Shown in pieces: positions 32,831 through 43,250 of a stretch of DNA of 64,000 nucleotides. The DNA is from Anoplopoma fimbria. Lineage: Eukaryota; Chordata; Actinopteri; Perciformes; Anoplopomatidae. The notes beneath the pieces were generated by a model. It saw only the letters and a list, made by a program, of their open reading frames with translations, did no database searches and had not been told where the DNA came from. Every line of letters starts with the position of its first letter. Positions within the stretch are counted from its first letter, which is position 1. A program made the position numbers and the translations under genes. The DNA lies in assembly GCF_027596085.1 (NCBI RefSeq), contig NC_072451.1:136233-200232 (forward strand). Reading direction: 5' to 3'.

Positions 32831-35776
32831 TCAGTTTTCATCTGTCGCCCCACCGACACACCTGATGTCCTCGTCGTCACGGCGACAGGGAAACACCTTG
32901 ATGACCTTAGAGATATCATTGGCCACAGCAGCAGAGCTGGCAGCGATGACTCTCCTGGACATCATGTCGAACTCTGACCCTGAGGAGGAACACGGACCAA
33001 TGTGAGTAAGACACGACTTCCGCTGATACACACTGGTGACATATCACATGTTAAATACAGACCGTCCGTATCCATGACAACGCCTCCCGCCTCCTGGACG
33101 ATAATTGCAGAGGCCGCAATGTCCCAGCAGTGCATCCCGATGTGGTAGTAGGCGTCGGCTCCACCCGTCGCAACCTGACACATGTCGACCGCTGCCGTCC
33201 CCAACGCACGGATACTGCAACATACAAGAAACATGCAGACAACACGTTAGAGAGGTGACAACACACGGATACTGCAACATACAAGAAACACGCAGACAAC
33301 ACGTTAGAGAGGTGACAACACACGGATACTGCAACATACAAGAAACACGCAGACAACACGTTAGAGAGATGACAACACACGGATACTGCAACATACAAGA
33401 AACACGCAGACAACGCGTTAGAGAGGTGACAACACACGGATACTGCAACATACAAGAAACACGCAGACAACACGTTAGAGAGGTGACAACACACGGATAC
33501 TGCAACATACAAGAAACACGCAGAAAACACGTTAGAAAGGTGACAACACACGGATACTGGAACATAGAAGAAACACGCAGACGACACGTTAGAGAGGTGA
33601 CAACACACGGATACTGGAACATACAAGAAACACGCTAACAGCTAACGTTAGCTAACGATAGTTAACTCTCCTCCTGCTGATTCCAAAAAATTGGTTGTTC
33701 AAAGTGTATCATTATCAAGGATCAGCAACGAGAAAGGATTGATGTTGATTTCCTGATCACATATTTCACTGATTGAAAGTCCCTTAAAAAGATCAGGTTT
33801 ATTTTTTTACCCCGATTGGATGAGGCATTCCACTTGCCCCAACACAGAGTTTACTTGCCCCGTGCTAACCTAAATGTCGAGCCTTGCAAGTTGTAGTTTG
33901 GAACATCAGTATGTAGCTTTAAACATCAAGGTGTTGTCTGGATTACCAGCACATAACAAAGTGTTTCAAAATGCACTGTTAAAAAAGTTTGAATGTTCTA
34001 TGTTCTTATTGAGCAGCAGAGAGGAGTGTCATGTTTTCTGTTCTCACCCGTGAACAGGAAGTTTCAGGAGTCTGAAGATGTTGGAGGTCATGGTGGACAG
34101 AGCTAGATCATCACGCTCCGCTCCGATCTCTGTCACCACCACACACCTGTTCACGTCTGAAAGGAGACAGAACGATCAGAACAACTCCAATACCACCTTA
34201 ACACTCAAAGTACAGGTGTGATGTTACATCTGTGACGTCACAGGTGTATGATGTCACCTTCCTGTCCAGACGCATGCAGGGGTTCTCCATTCACGAACGC
34301 TCCTCTTCCTCTCTGAGCATAGAACAGTTTGTCCTCCACACAGCTGTACACGATCCCGAACTCCGTCTGACAACAACAACATATCAGTCCACTTCCTGTC
34401 CGAAACTCCACCCCCATAACCTCTGACCTGTAGCTAACAGGTGAGTTTACCTGCTTGTTGACGGTGAAGGCGATGGAGATGGCCACGAATGGAAACCTGT
34501 GAGCAGAAACATGACCTCAGGTTCTGATTACACATTGACTTCCTGTCTGTCCGTCCTGAAGAAGGGTCCTCAGTGGCTTTTGCTGAGCCTTCTAACATTT
34601 CCTCCGATTAAAGGTTTTTTATCTCAATGGAGGGTGTCGTATGGTGTACAGATTGTTCATGCTTGTAGAACTATTCATATAGATAATTATATATTTTCAT
34701 TCATGCTTTTATCATAAAGCCACAGGAAGAAGTGTTGATAATCACGAACTTGAGTTGATCAGTGAATCAGGCAGATCAGTGCAGGTAGAGCAGGTGTGAC
34801 CCTCGTCTCTGTGTCATCACAGCGTGGGCAGAGATTCTCACCTGTGTACGAAATTTACAGTGCCATCGATGGGGTCAATGATCCAGGTGGGACTGTCAGT
34901 CAGCTCCAGACGCTCACCTGCAGCTACAGACTCCTCCCCGATGAACCTGAGGGTCAGAGGACAAACAATGTCATCATGTACCTGCTGACTTCCTGTCTGC
35001 GGTTGCCAGACACCGATCAGCAGATGGGAGTTCCTGGCCTTCTTAGAGTCTCTGGACGGCGTCCTGGAAATGGCGACTGGGAACTCCACAGTTCCGCTGG
35101 TCTACTTAATGCTCACAACACTTGAAATCAGATCAACCGAGGTCAAAGATCGATTTCATGGACAGGAGGGAGGAGAGGATCTGGTTTGGGGTCCTCAGAA
35201 TTGTGTCTCTGCTCTTAGCAGATGATGTGGTTCTGGTGGCTCCATCAGACTGGGATCTTCAGCTCTGACTGGGTGCAGCAGAGAGGATTAGTTGGGATGA
35301 GAGTCAGTACCTACAACTTTGAGTTGCTCTAGTTGGGAGTGAGTCACTGTCCCAATGAGGGAGCTCCAGTGTCTGGGGTTCCACAGTGAGGTAATGTGAT
35401 GCAAGGGTTCTGTTGAAGAGGGAACTGAGCCCAAAGGCAGAGCAGCTGGTTCCTCTGATCAGGATCCACCTGGACACCTCCCTTTGGAGGTTTACGACAC
35501 GTCAACAGTAGAACCTGTGTTGTGGGTATTTGTTCCTACAGTAGAATACAGTAGAATACAGTAGAACAACAGTAGAACCTGTGTTGTGGGTATTTGTTCC
35601 TACAGTAGAATACAGTAGAATACAGTAGAACAACAGTAGAACCTGTGTTGTGGGTATTTGTTCCTGATGGCGGAGATGAGGATCTTCTCGACTCTTTGGT
35701 CAGTTTCTGTCACCAAATCAGCCGGAGAGCTTTTCAACTTCACTTCCTTCTGCTGCTGAAACGCTGACAGTACAAT
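32831..35776 (-). CDS. impa1: Second tandem inositol monophosphatase, initiator exon not found
   Basis: Seven exons read leftward: 35643-35776, 34842-34946, 34451-34496, 34258-34366, 34048-34156, 33063-33214, 32831-32979. Six of the seven have exactly the same length as in the complete copy at 19473-29756; only the last differs. They give 267 residues plus stop, with no internal stop. Motifs: [41 protein letters not shown], and a C-terminal RRDDED as in human IMPA1, here extended by 14 residues. The exon equivalent to MADLW...GE is not in the sequence up to the next gene. A TATA promoter and untranslated exon at 52.6 kb may be its start, leaving a 16.8 kb intron full of transposons. Either the exon is lost (pseudogene in the making), it is a divergent small exon, or the assembly collapsed it. 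The sequence differs clearly from the other copy, so the duplication is not recent. Confidence 0.85.
33215..33637. repeat. 57-bp minisatellite carrying impa1 paralogue exon 7 acceptor
   Basis: About seven copies. On the minus strand each contains TTTCTTGTATGTTGCAG followed by TATCCGTG, which is the acceptor and first bases of the real exon 7 (end at 33214). The array therefore holds a series of duplicated acceptors just upstream of the exon. Confidence 0.92.
33640..34045. other. Intron 6 remainder of second impa1
   Basis: Non-repetitive intron. A GCTAACGTTAGCTAACG palindromic word lies at 33636-33655. Nothing else is recognised. Confidence 0.5.
34500..34840. other. Intron 3 of second impa1
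   Basis: No repeat array or element is recognised. It is one of the few introns here without a minisatellite. Confidence 0.5.
35135..35500 (+). mobile_element. Degenerate LINE reverse-transcriptase fragment
   Basis: The forward strand encodes [19 protein letters not shown] with the ADD catalytic motif. Further on there are traces (TGAGCCCAAAGGCAGAGC, then CCACCTGGACACCTCCC) that match the usual order of a widespread fish non-LTR family. It is heavily degraded and the clade is not assigned. Confidence 0.65.
35508..35665. repeat. 65-bp triplication carrying the exon 2 donor of second impa1
   Basis: Three copies of a unit with GTAGAACCTGTGTTGTGGGT. On the minus strand this spans the last exon 2 codons (CAACACAG) and the GTTCTAC donor. 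The rightmost copy (35641-35665) is the real exon edge; the two others lie in the intron. Confidence 0.9.
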
Positions 35777-35799
35777 CTGAAAAAACACATGTTGTTATT

Positions 35800-35878
35800 A
35801 GTGGTAGTATCAGTAGTATCAGTATCAGTAGTAGTAGTAGTATCCGTAGTAGTATCCATCGTAGAAGTAGTATCAGTA
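35800..35878. repeat. AGTAGTATC microsatellite, left part
   Basis: GTAGTATCAGTATC words here resume at 37261-37280 on the other side of a LINE, so the LINE was inserted into the array. Confidence 0.8.
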
Positions 35879-35879
35879 T

Positions 35880-37260
35880 CACAGCACAGAAACCGCCCTA
35901 CTGAAAATCACAAATGACATACTTCTCTCTGCTGACTCTGGCTTCCTCACCATCCTCATCCTCCTTGACCTCAGCGCCGCCTTCGACACCATCAACCACT
36001 CCATCCTCCTCTCACGTCTCCAGCACTCCCTTGGCATAACTGGCACTGCCCTCTCCTGGTTCACCTCATATCTCTCAGACCGACATCAATTCATTGCCAT
36101 AAACAACTGTAAATCCTCCACCTCCCCAGTCACCCACGGTGTCCCCCAAGGTTCCGTGCTTGGTCCCCTCCTCTTCATCATTTACATCCTTCCCCTTGGA
36201 CAAATCATCCGTCGTCATGGTCTACATTTCCACTGCTACGCTGACGACACCCAACTCTACTTCTCCTCCAAGACCATCACCTCAGTCACCCACTCCACTC
36301 TCACCACCTGTCTCACTGATGTAAAATCATGGATGCAACAGAATTTTCTCAAACTCAACTGCAATAAATCTGAAATACTCATCATCGGCCCTAACTCCCT
36401 CACCCGCTCAGCCCAGACCTTCTCTCTCAACATTGATGGCTCCATCGTCACCCCCTCCACCCAGGTCCGCAACCTCGGAATCATCCTCGACCCCACCCTC
36501 TCTTTCCTACCCCACGCCAACCACATCACCAAAACTGCCTTCTTTCACCTCAGGAACATTGCACGCCTCCGGCCCTCCCTGTCCTCTGCCACCACCGAAA
36601 TTCTCATCCATGCCCTCATAACCTCCAGACTTGACTACTGCAACAGCATCCTCTATGGCTCTCCCAACAAAATCCAATATGTTCAGAACTCTGCCGCTCG
36701 ACTGCTCACCTCCACCCGCCGCTACGGACACATCACCCCGGTCCTACGCAACCTCCACTGGCTCCCGGTCAAATACAGGATAGACTTTAAAATATTACTC
36801 ACCACCTACAAAGCCCTCAACAACCTGGCCCCTCCCTACCTTTCAGACCTCCTCCCCCTCCACGGCCCACCCCTTGCCTCAGGTCCGCCTGTGCAAACAC
36901 TCTGAAGACCATCAGGACCAAGCGCTGGACCTGGGGTGACAGGGCCTTCTCAGTTGCTGCACCCTCCCTCTGGAACGCCCTCCCCATCCACATCCGTCAG
37001 GCTCCCACCCTATCATCATTCAAACAAGCCCTCAAAACCCACCTCTTCAAACTCGCCTTCACCTGCTAACCCCTGCTCCCTTTCCCTCCCTACCCTCCAC
37101 TACATGACTCATTCCGCACAGCTTCTCCAGTTTTCTTAAATGTTCTGTTTGTTTGTTTTGTTTGCTCCTTTGTGTTCTTTTTTTGTTTTTGTTTGTCTTC
37201 GCCCTATGTAAAGCGTCTTTGGGTATCTAGAAAAGCGCTATATAAAATTAATGTATTATT
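35880..37260 (+). mobile_element. Second LINE family (L2/CR1-like), 5'-truncated
   Basis: Reverse-transcriptase motifs in order: [77 protein letters not shown]. The frame is nearly intact from about 35890, with an in-frame gap before 36156 and a break near 36900; the terminal WTWGDRAFSVAAPSLWN block follows in another frame. The 3' end is GTAAAGCGTCTTTGGGTATC with AAAAGCGCTATATAAA and short ATT repeats. It differs strongly in sequence from the L2 copies elsewhere in the window. Confidence 0.9.
36156..36905 (+). pseudogene. LINE reverse transcriptase C-terminal part
   Basis: 249-residue open stretch covering the YADD motif to the terminal conserved block of the truncated LINE at 35880-37260. 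It is only part of an ORF2, with no endonuclease. Confidence 0.85.
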
Positions 37261-37275
37261 ATCAGTAGTAGTATC

Positions 37276-37338
37276 AGTAATTAATCCTTTATTAGTCCCA
37301 CAATGGGGAAATTACAATTCTCTGCATTTGACCATCCC
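37276..37338 (-). mobile_element. SINE 3' tail, inverted
   Basis: AATCCTTTATTAGTCCCACA followed by ATGGGGAAATTACAATTCTC is the inverted 3' part of the tRNA-derived SINE seen complete at 46251-46488. It abuts the 5' LTR of the gypsy element. Confidence 0.75.
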
Positions 37339-37342
37339 AGAG

Positions 37343-37596
37343 TGATGATTGTGATGACTGGTATGCCTGTCTCCCAACCAGGACTGATGAAGAGGGGCGG
37401 AGTCGCCGCGTTGGTGGCCTATATGGTGCGCCCTGTTCCAGCAGTCCAGGCCTTCCTTTTTGGCATCTCTACCTGCTTGCCACGCTGCGACGTTTTGATC
37501 TCCTTTTTGTTATGTTGTCAAATAAACCGCGATCATTGTGAAAATGAACCCACGCCTCTGTCCTCCATCATTGTCTGGTTACCCTAGACCATGACA
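37343..37596 (+). repeat. 5' LTR
   Basis: Begins TGATGATTGTGATGACTGG and ends ACCATGACA, giving TG...CA ends. It contains an AATAAA-type signal (TCAAATAAACCGCG) at about 37517-37530. Repeated at 43251-43493. Confidence 0.88.
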
Positions 37597-37598
37597 AG

Positions 37599-37610
37599 TG
37601 GGGGCTCGTC
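37599..37610 (+). promoter_or_regulatory. Primer-binding site, tRNA-Pro type
   Basis: TGGGGGCTCGTC lies two bases after the LTR. It matches the first 12 bases of the tRNA-Pro primer-binding site known from gammaretroviruses; beyond that the match stops. Confidence 0.7.
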
Positions 37611-38294
37611 AAACTATAGCCATGCTCCGTGGTTTGTTTAGTCGGCTTTGTTTGGTTCCATTTTATGAATGAATGGACACATCACGTGAGTAACTCCAGT
37701 GATTGTTTACGTTGGTTACGTAGTAACTGAGCCGAGATCGTTTTTTTTTTTTTTTTTTTTTTTGGGAGGGCGAGAGGTGTGCGATATTGGTTATTAAAAT
37801 GTGTTTTTTGTAATGTTAAATGTAAGGGTCGGGCATGGTAGGTCTGATCATGAGTGGTCTCTGATAGCTGTTCAATATCCTACCAACGTTCTAGCGTTGG
37901 GTTGTGTTTTCGGATACGTAGTTTATTTTGTTTTCATGTTCGCTGCTCATGCTCGTGTGACAAGATAACAATTGCAGAGCAACGTTTTCCCCAGTTAGAA
38001 CGCTCCGGCGTTTGTGCCTAGGTTCCAGCGACTGCGTCTGGGCTGGTGGTCACCGCCCTGGAAGGAAGGCTGAATCGACATAGTCGGGATGGCTGGAACT
38101 CCAGCGGTATTAGGTGGGCAGAGCCTTTTTGCTAATCCCCGGCTCTCGGACGCAGTCAGAAGATAGGTAAGATTAGTCGGGGGGGAATTAGAGGGAGCTC
38201 TGTGTTGTCTTGTTACATGGGTAGAGTTGCGCGTTGCGTGTCTCGTTTGATTTATTTTTAAGAACAGCTGATCGATGAGCCATCTGCCACAGCC

Positions 38295-41200
38295 ATGGCT
38301 GAGATTGATAATTTCGTGGCCACTCCCACATTGGAGGTGTTCGAGGAATTTACCAAGGAACAGCTTGTGTTTCTTGCGGGCCATTATGGAGTGTCGTTGT
38401 CTAGCTCTGCAAAGAGAAATAAAGGCGTAATGCAAACGATTATACGAGACGCGCTAGTTGAGAAGGAGGTTCTGCCTGCAGAACCCGAACCTCCTCCCGA
38501 GCTGCCTCCCATTGGCTTGTCGTTTGAGCAGCAAAAAGAGCTTTTGCAATTGCAAATAGACAAAGGCAAGCTGCAACTTTTAGAGCGTGAAGCTCTTGTT
38601 GAAAAGTGCAGATTGGAGCGCGATATCGAAGTTGGAAAACAGGAGTTTGAACGCGAAAAAATGGCGCTTGAGCACAAGCGCTTAGCATTAATTGAGGAGG
38701 GTAAATCAACTCCTATTACACCTATTAATGGTGGCAATATTGATGTTACGAGGTACCTAAGACTTCTGCCAAAGTTTGAAGAGTCTAATGTAGATACTTT
38801 TTTTACTTTATTTGAGCGTGCGGCTGACCTGCACGATTGGCCTGATGCGACGCGATGTTTACTGCTTCAGTGTGTTTTGAGTGGTCGTGCTGCCCAAGCT
38901 TATGCAGCACTCGGTGTGCCCGAGAGTCGTTCTTATTCGTGTGTGAAAGAAGCAGTGCTTAAAACCTATGAACTCGTGCCAGAAGCATACCGTCAAAGGT
39001 TTCGTGGAATGCGCAAACGTTTTGGTCAGACTTATGGGGTGTTCGCAGACGATTTGTCTATTCAGTTAGATCGCTGGTGTTCGTCATCGGAAGTTGAGTC
39101 GTATGACGGGTTACGCAGTCTCTTTTTGGTGGAGCAATTCAAGAATTGGCTCCCTGAGGAGATGGCGATGTATGTAACAGAACACCAGGTGACTACACTT
39201 TCTGAAGCAGCAGTTTTAGCGGATAACTATGCGTTGGTCCACAAAACAAGGTTGTTTGGTGGACAACCAGTCAGTAATGAACGTGCACAGTGGAGCCACC
39301 AAGCTCCCCGTAAAACCACGTCTAATGCACCCTCTGCTTCTGGTGATTCAGGATTTCGTGCTGAGCGCACTCAAAATAAAATAGATCATAACGTAACGTG
39401 CCACTTCTGCCTAGGCGTAGGGCATACGAAATGGCAATGTGAGGCGTTGAAAAAGAAAAAAGAGAATGAACAAAAATATAAGGCTAAATTTGGTACCGCT
39501 ACTCAGACTAAAGGCGCAGCACAAGGATCTGCTTTGGCCATATCTCTCCCTAGTCAACCGATTAACGTGAACGAGCCTGAATTCGAAGTGAGTTTTTCCC
39601 CCTTTATTTCAGATGGCTCTGTTTCACTAGGCGCTGATGGAGAGAAAGTGCCGATTAAGATACTCAGAGATACTGGTTCGGTCGAATCATTTATCTTGCA
39701 ATCAGCGTTGCCGTTCTCGCCTGCTTCCGACACTGGCCAGTCTGTTTTAGTGCGTGGAATTAACCTAAATGTTTTGTCTGTGCCCCTGCATAGGGTGTAT
39801 ATAGACTCCGACTTGGTCCAGGGTGAGGTGGCTGTTGGCGTACGTCCGGCGCTCCCGTTACAGGGCGCCGCCATGATTCTTGGTAATGGACTGGCCAAGT
39901 CCAGAGTATGGGCCAAGGCACCGCCTAGCGTTGATAAATCTAACCTAGGATCTCTCTTTGAGGGGTGTGAGACCCCCTGTGTGCACCCAGTGGCTGCTGT
40001 GACACGCTCTGCCTCGCGGGCTGCTGCCAAAACAGGTGATGGCGACAGTTCTGCGCTGCCACCGTTGCCTGGTTTGCCTGATTCGATCCCGAGAGAACAG
40101 CTGATCGATGCGCAACGAGCTGACACTTCGTTACAGTCTCTATACGCTAGAGTGAAGGACAGCAATACCGTACAGGGTTATGTGGTTAGAGAGGATGTCC
40201 TAATGCGCAGATGTCCAGCACGCAGCGGACTGCCAGGAGTATATGACTGGCAGTTGGTAGTGCCAGCTTCACTGCGCAAAATAGTGTTGGAAACGGCCCA
40301 TGATGATGCGGGTCATATGGGGGTTAAAAAGACGTATGACCGAATCCTGCGCTACTGTTATTGGCCTCGAGTTAAACGAGACATCGCTTCACACGTGAAG
40401 ACCTGTCATGTGTGTCAATTAACTGGTAAGCCGAACCAGGCGATTAAGCCCGTGCCTCTAAGGCCGATAACACCTACACCTAAACCTTTTGATCATCTTG
40501 TGATTGACTGTGTCGGACCGCTGCCTCGCTCGAAATCGGGTTGTATTTATCTGCTGACAGTGATGTGTCAAACAACCCGTTACCCCGCAGCATATGCTCT
40601 GCGTTCAATCAAGGTCAAGCCAGTCGTTAAGGCGCTGTCCCAATTCATTTCCATATTCGGATTGCCTACAGTGATACAGTCGGATCGTGGTACAAATTTC
40701 ACATCCAAAACGTTCTCTCAAATATTGCGCTTGTTGAAGATCCGACACAATAAGTCATCGGCTCGGCACCCCCAGAGTCAAGGTGTCTTAGAACGTTTCC
40801 ATCAGACGTACAAATCGATGCTGAGAGCCTATTGTGTACAATTAGACAGCGATTGGGAGGATGCTCTTCCCTGGCTGCTGCTGGCGGTTAGGGAGGTGAC
40901 TCAGGCAAGTACCGGGTTTAGCCCGAACGAACTTGTGTTTGGCCACACAGTGCGGGGGCCAGTAGCATCACTGATGGATAGTGCAAGCAATGAGCCGCCG
41001 CAGACTTTGACCGATTACGTTAATGGATTCAGGCGACGATTATATGCTGTTGGGGGATTAGCAAGGTTGAAACTGCAAAAAGCGCAAGTGAAAATGAAGC
41101 AAGTGTATGACAGGAAAGCTAGGTGTCGCTCTTTCAAACCTGGAGACCAGGTGATGGTCATTCTACCTGTCATACACTCTCCATTTCAGGCTAAATTTGC

Positions 41201-41648
41201 AGGGCCATACAAGGTGATTCGCCAAGAGAAAAATGACAATTATGTAGTGGCCACGCCAGATAAGAAAAGACGTACACAGCTGTGTCACGCAAATCTGCTG
41301 AAGCCCTACTTTAACCGAGACGGGGAGGAAGAGGAGTTGCCGTCTGTGCGGCCTGATTTGAGCACTGTTCCCAGTCCGGTGGTGGTAGCACCGGATGAGG
41401 ACGGCGCTACCTGCATTCAGACTTGTATCGCAACTTCCATCCCCTCCATGCCAGCGGTGGCAACGCTGGAGGAGGTGGACGCCTGTGAGCCTGACGATGC
41501 AGCTTTGTTGGGAAAACTCAACAATACTGAATCTTTGGCTAATTTACCGTTGCTGTTGGGCCATCTGACTCCAGATCAAGCATCTGAGTTGAGTGCGCTG
41601 ATTAAGGAGTTTCCGGGTCTTTTTTTCCGACACACCCACTCAGACTGA
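38295..41648 (+). CDS. Gag-protease-integrase polyprotein of Gmr1-like element
   Basis: 1117 residues. Residues 80-150 form a charged coiled coil, and 150-330 a retrotransposon Gag capsid-like region. A zinc knuckle C-x2-C-x4-H-x4-C starts at about C369 (CHFCLGVGHTKWQC). The protease motif is DTGS at about residue 459. The integrase has an HHCC zinc finger (about 660-705, ending CHVCQ), then catalytic Asp in VIDCVGP, Asp in QSDRGTNF and Glu in QGVLERFHQTY, and a C-terminal chromatin-binding-type segment (FKPGDQVMVILP). The frame closes at 41648 because a T-run at 41620-41626 shifts it relative to the reverse transcriptase. The start codon is the ATG after the 5' leader; it agrees with an alpha-helical Gag start. 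Confidence 0.92.
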   Translation: MAEIDNFVATPTLEVFEEFTKEQLVFLAGHYGVSLSSSAKRNKGVMQTIIRDALVEKEVLPAEPEPPPELPPIGLSFEQQKELLQLQIDKGKLQLLEREALVEKCRLERDIEVGKQEFEREKMALEHKRLALIEEGKSTPITPINGGNIDVTRYLRLLPKFEESNVDTFFTLFERAADLHDWPDATRCLLLQCVLSGRAAQAYAALGVPESRSYSCVKEAVLKTYELVPEAYRQRFRGMRKRFGQTYGVFADDLSIQLDRWCSSSEVESYDGLRSLFLVEQFKNWLPEEMAMYVTEHQVTTLSEAAVLADNYALVHKTRLFGGQPVSNERAQWSHQAPRKTTSNAPSASGDSGFRAERTQNKIDHNVTCHFCLGVGHTKWQCEALKKKKENEQKYKAKFGTATQTKGAAQGSALAISLPSQPINVNEPEFEVSFSPFISDGSVSLGADGEKVPIKILRDTGSVESFILQSALPFSPASDTGQSVLVRGINLNVLSVPLHRVYIDSDLVQGEVAVGVRPALPLQGAAMILGNGLAKSRVWAKAPPSVDKSNLGSLFEGCETPCVHPVAAVTRSASRAAAKTGDGDSSALPPLPGLPDSIPREQLIDAQRADTSLQSLYARVKDSNTVQGYVVREDVLMRRCPARSGLPGVYDWQLVVPASLRKIVLETAHDDAGHMGVKKTYDRILRYCYWPRVKRDIASHVKTCHVCQLTGKPNQAIKPVPLRPITPTPKPFDHLVIDCVGPLPRSKSGCIYLLTVMCQTTRYPAAYALRSIKVKPVVKALSQFISIFGLPTVIQSDRGTNFTSKTFSQILRLLKIRHNKSSARHPQSQGVLERFHQTYKSMLRAYCVQLDSDWEDALPWLLLAVREVTQASTGFSPNELVFGHTVRGPVASLMDSASNEPPQTLTDYVNGFRRRLYAVGGLARLKLQKAQVKMKQVYDRKARCRSFKPGDQVMVILPVIHSPFQAKFAGPYKVIRQEKNDNYVVATPDKKRRTQLCHANLLKPYFNRDGEEEELPSVRPDLSTVPSPVVVAPDEDGATCIQTCIATSIPSMPAVATLEEVDACEPDDAALLGKLNNTESLANLPLLLGHLTPDQASELSALIKEFPGLFFRHTHSD

Positions 41649-42948
41649 CCTTATTAGTCACGATATTGACGTTGGGGAGGCCACCCCAATTCGGCAACGC
41701 TTCTATAGAGGCTCTGGGGAGAGACAGCAAATCTTAGAAGGCGAAGTGAATTATTTATTGAAGAATGATTTGGCAAAAAGGTCCTATTCTAGCTGGACAA
41801 GTCCTTGTTTGCTAGTTAAAAAGGCCAATGGAACACATCGGTTCTGCACCGACTATAGGAAATTGAATAATGTCACGAAACCCGATTCATTTCCCCTCCC
41901 TAGAATGGAGGACTGCGTAGACCAAGTGGGGTCAGCTAAATTTGTTACCAAATTGGACTTATTAAAAGGATATTGGCAAGTTCCGTTGACCGAGCGAGCA
42001 CGGGAGCTATCCGCCTTCGTTACTTCTAGTGGGTTGTATGAGTACAAGGTCATGCCGTTCGGGCTACGTAACGCTGCCGCCACCTTTCAAAGACTGATGA
42101 ATCAGGTAGTGGCAAATTTGGACGGTTGTGCAGTCTATCTGGACGACGTGGTGGTATATAGCGACACCTGGGGTTCACATTTGGAACGACTTCATCACTT
42201 ATTTACTCGACTTGCACACGCCAACCTCACCGTCAACCTGGCGAAGTGTGAGTTTGCCAGGGCGACGGTGACCTACCTGGGAAAAGTGGTTGGTCAGGGC
42301 TTTGTGCGCCCAGTGCGCGCAAAGGTCCTGGCCATAGATGGTTACCCACCACCTACCACTAAGCGAGAGTTAATGAGATTTCTCGGAATGATCGGATACT
42401 ATCGAAGTTTTTGCGAGAACTTTTCCTCAGTCGTTGTGCCTTTGACAACTTTGTTAAAAAAGAACAAGCCTTTTGTTTGGACGTCCACTTGTCAAGCGGC
42501 GTTTGAGAGAGCCAAAGATCTTCTCTCATCTGCGCCCCTTCTGTTGGCTCCAAAAATTAATAAGCCATTCAGGTTGCACGTAGATGCGAGCAATGTGGGA
42601 GCTGGAGCCGTTTTGCTCCAAGATGATGAGGATTCCGTTGAACGTCCCATATGCTATTTCTCGAGAAAATTCAATTCGTATCAGCTGAATTACTCAACCA
42701 TAGAAAAAGAAGCATTGGCATTAATTTGGGCTTTGCAAAATTTTGAGGTTTACATTGGGGGTAGCCCAACACCCATCGTCATCTATAGTGATCACAACCC
42801 GTTAACTTTCCTTCACTCACTTCAAAACCCGAACCAGAGATTGATGCGCTGGAGTATTTTCCTCCAGCCATACAATCTGCACATTAGGCATATCAGGGGC
42901 AAAGAGAACGTAATCGCGGACGCGCTGTCACGCGCTCCTGCCATCTAG
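41622..42948 (+). CDS. Reverse transcriptase-RNase H of Gmr1-like element
   Basis: Open from the T-run at about 41620 to 42948, in the +1 frame relative to Gag-integrase; the first ATG (41746) is inside the domain, so translation is probably by frameshift or is lost. Motifs: FCTDYRKLNNVT, TKLDLLKGYWQVPL, MPFGLRNAAATFQRLM, YLDDVVVYS (active-site YLDD), then RNase H with LHVDASNVGAGAVL, IEKEALALIWAL and IYSDHNPLTFL. No internal stop in about 440 codons, so this part looks functional. Confidence 0.92.
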
Positions 42949-43239
42949 TGTGTCTAACATGCAATTGTGGTAATTTCTATGCAGTCTCTTGTTTTGTCTT
43001 ATCCTTAGTTATTCCAGGCGCCGGAATACGGGGGTCAGTACGAGACCAGGAGCTGTTGGTCAGGTTGTATATTGTAGTGTTGAGTAACTTTATGTGTGGG
43101 TTACGACTGTTTGACCTAGAATATTTGTATTGCTAAAAATGGTTGATTGATGAACCAGATTGATGAGTTTTATTTAAGAGCAATAGGTAGTGGAATTGCT
43201 GGATTGACCAAATCGGAAATCCGGTGGATTTTTTTTTAT

Positions 43240-43248
43240 GGGGGGAGA
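43240..43248 (+). promoter_or_regulatory. Polypurine tract
   Basis: GGGGGGAGA next to the 3' LTR, the expected plus-strand priming site. Confidence 0.75.
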
Positions 43249-43250
43249 TG

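Noticed and set aside
42949..43240. Envelope gene of an endogenous retrovirus
   Set aside because: Only about 300 bases lie between RNase H and the polypurine tract, with no membrane-protein frame; it is an LTR retrotransposon.
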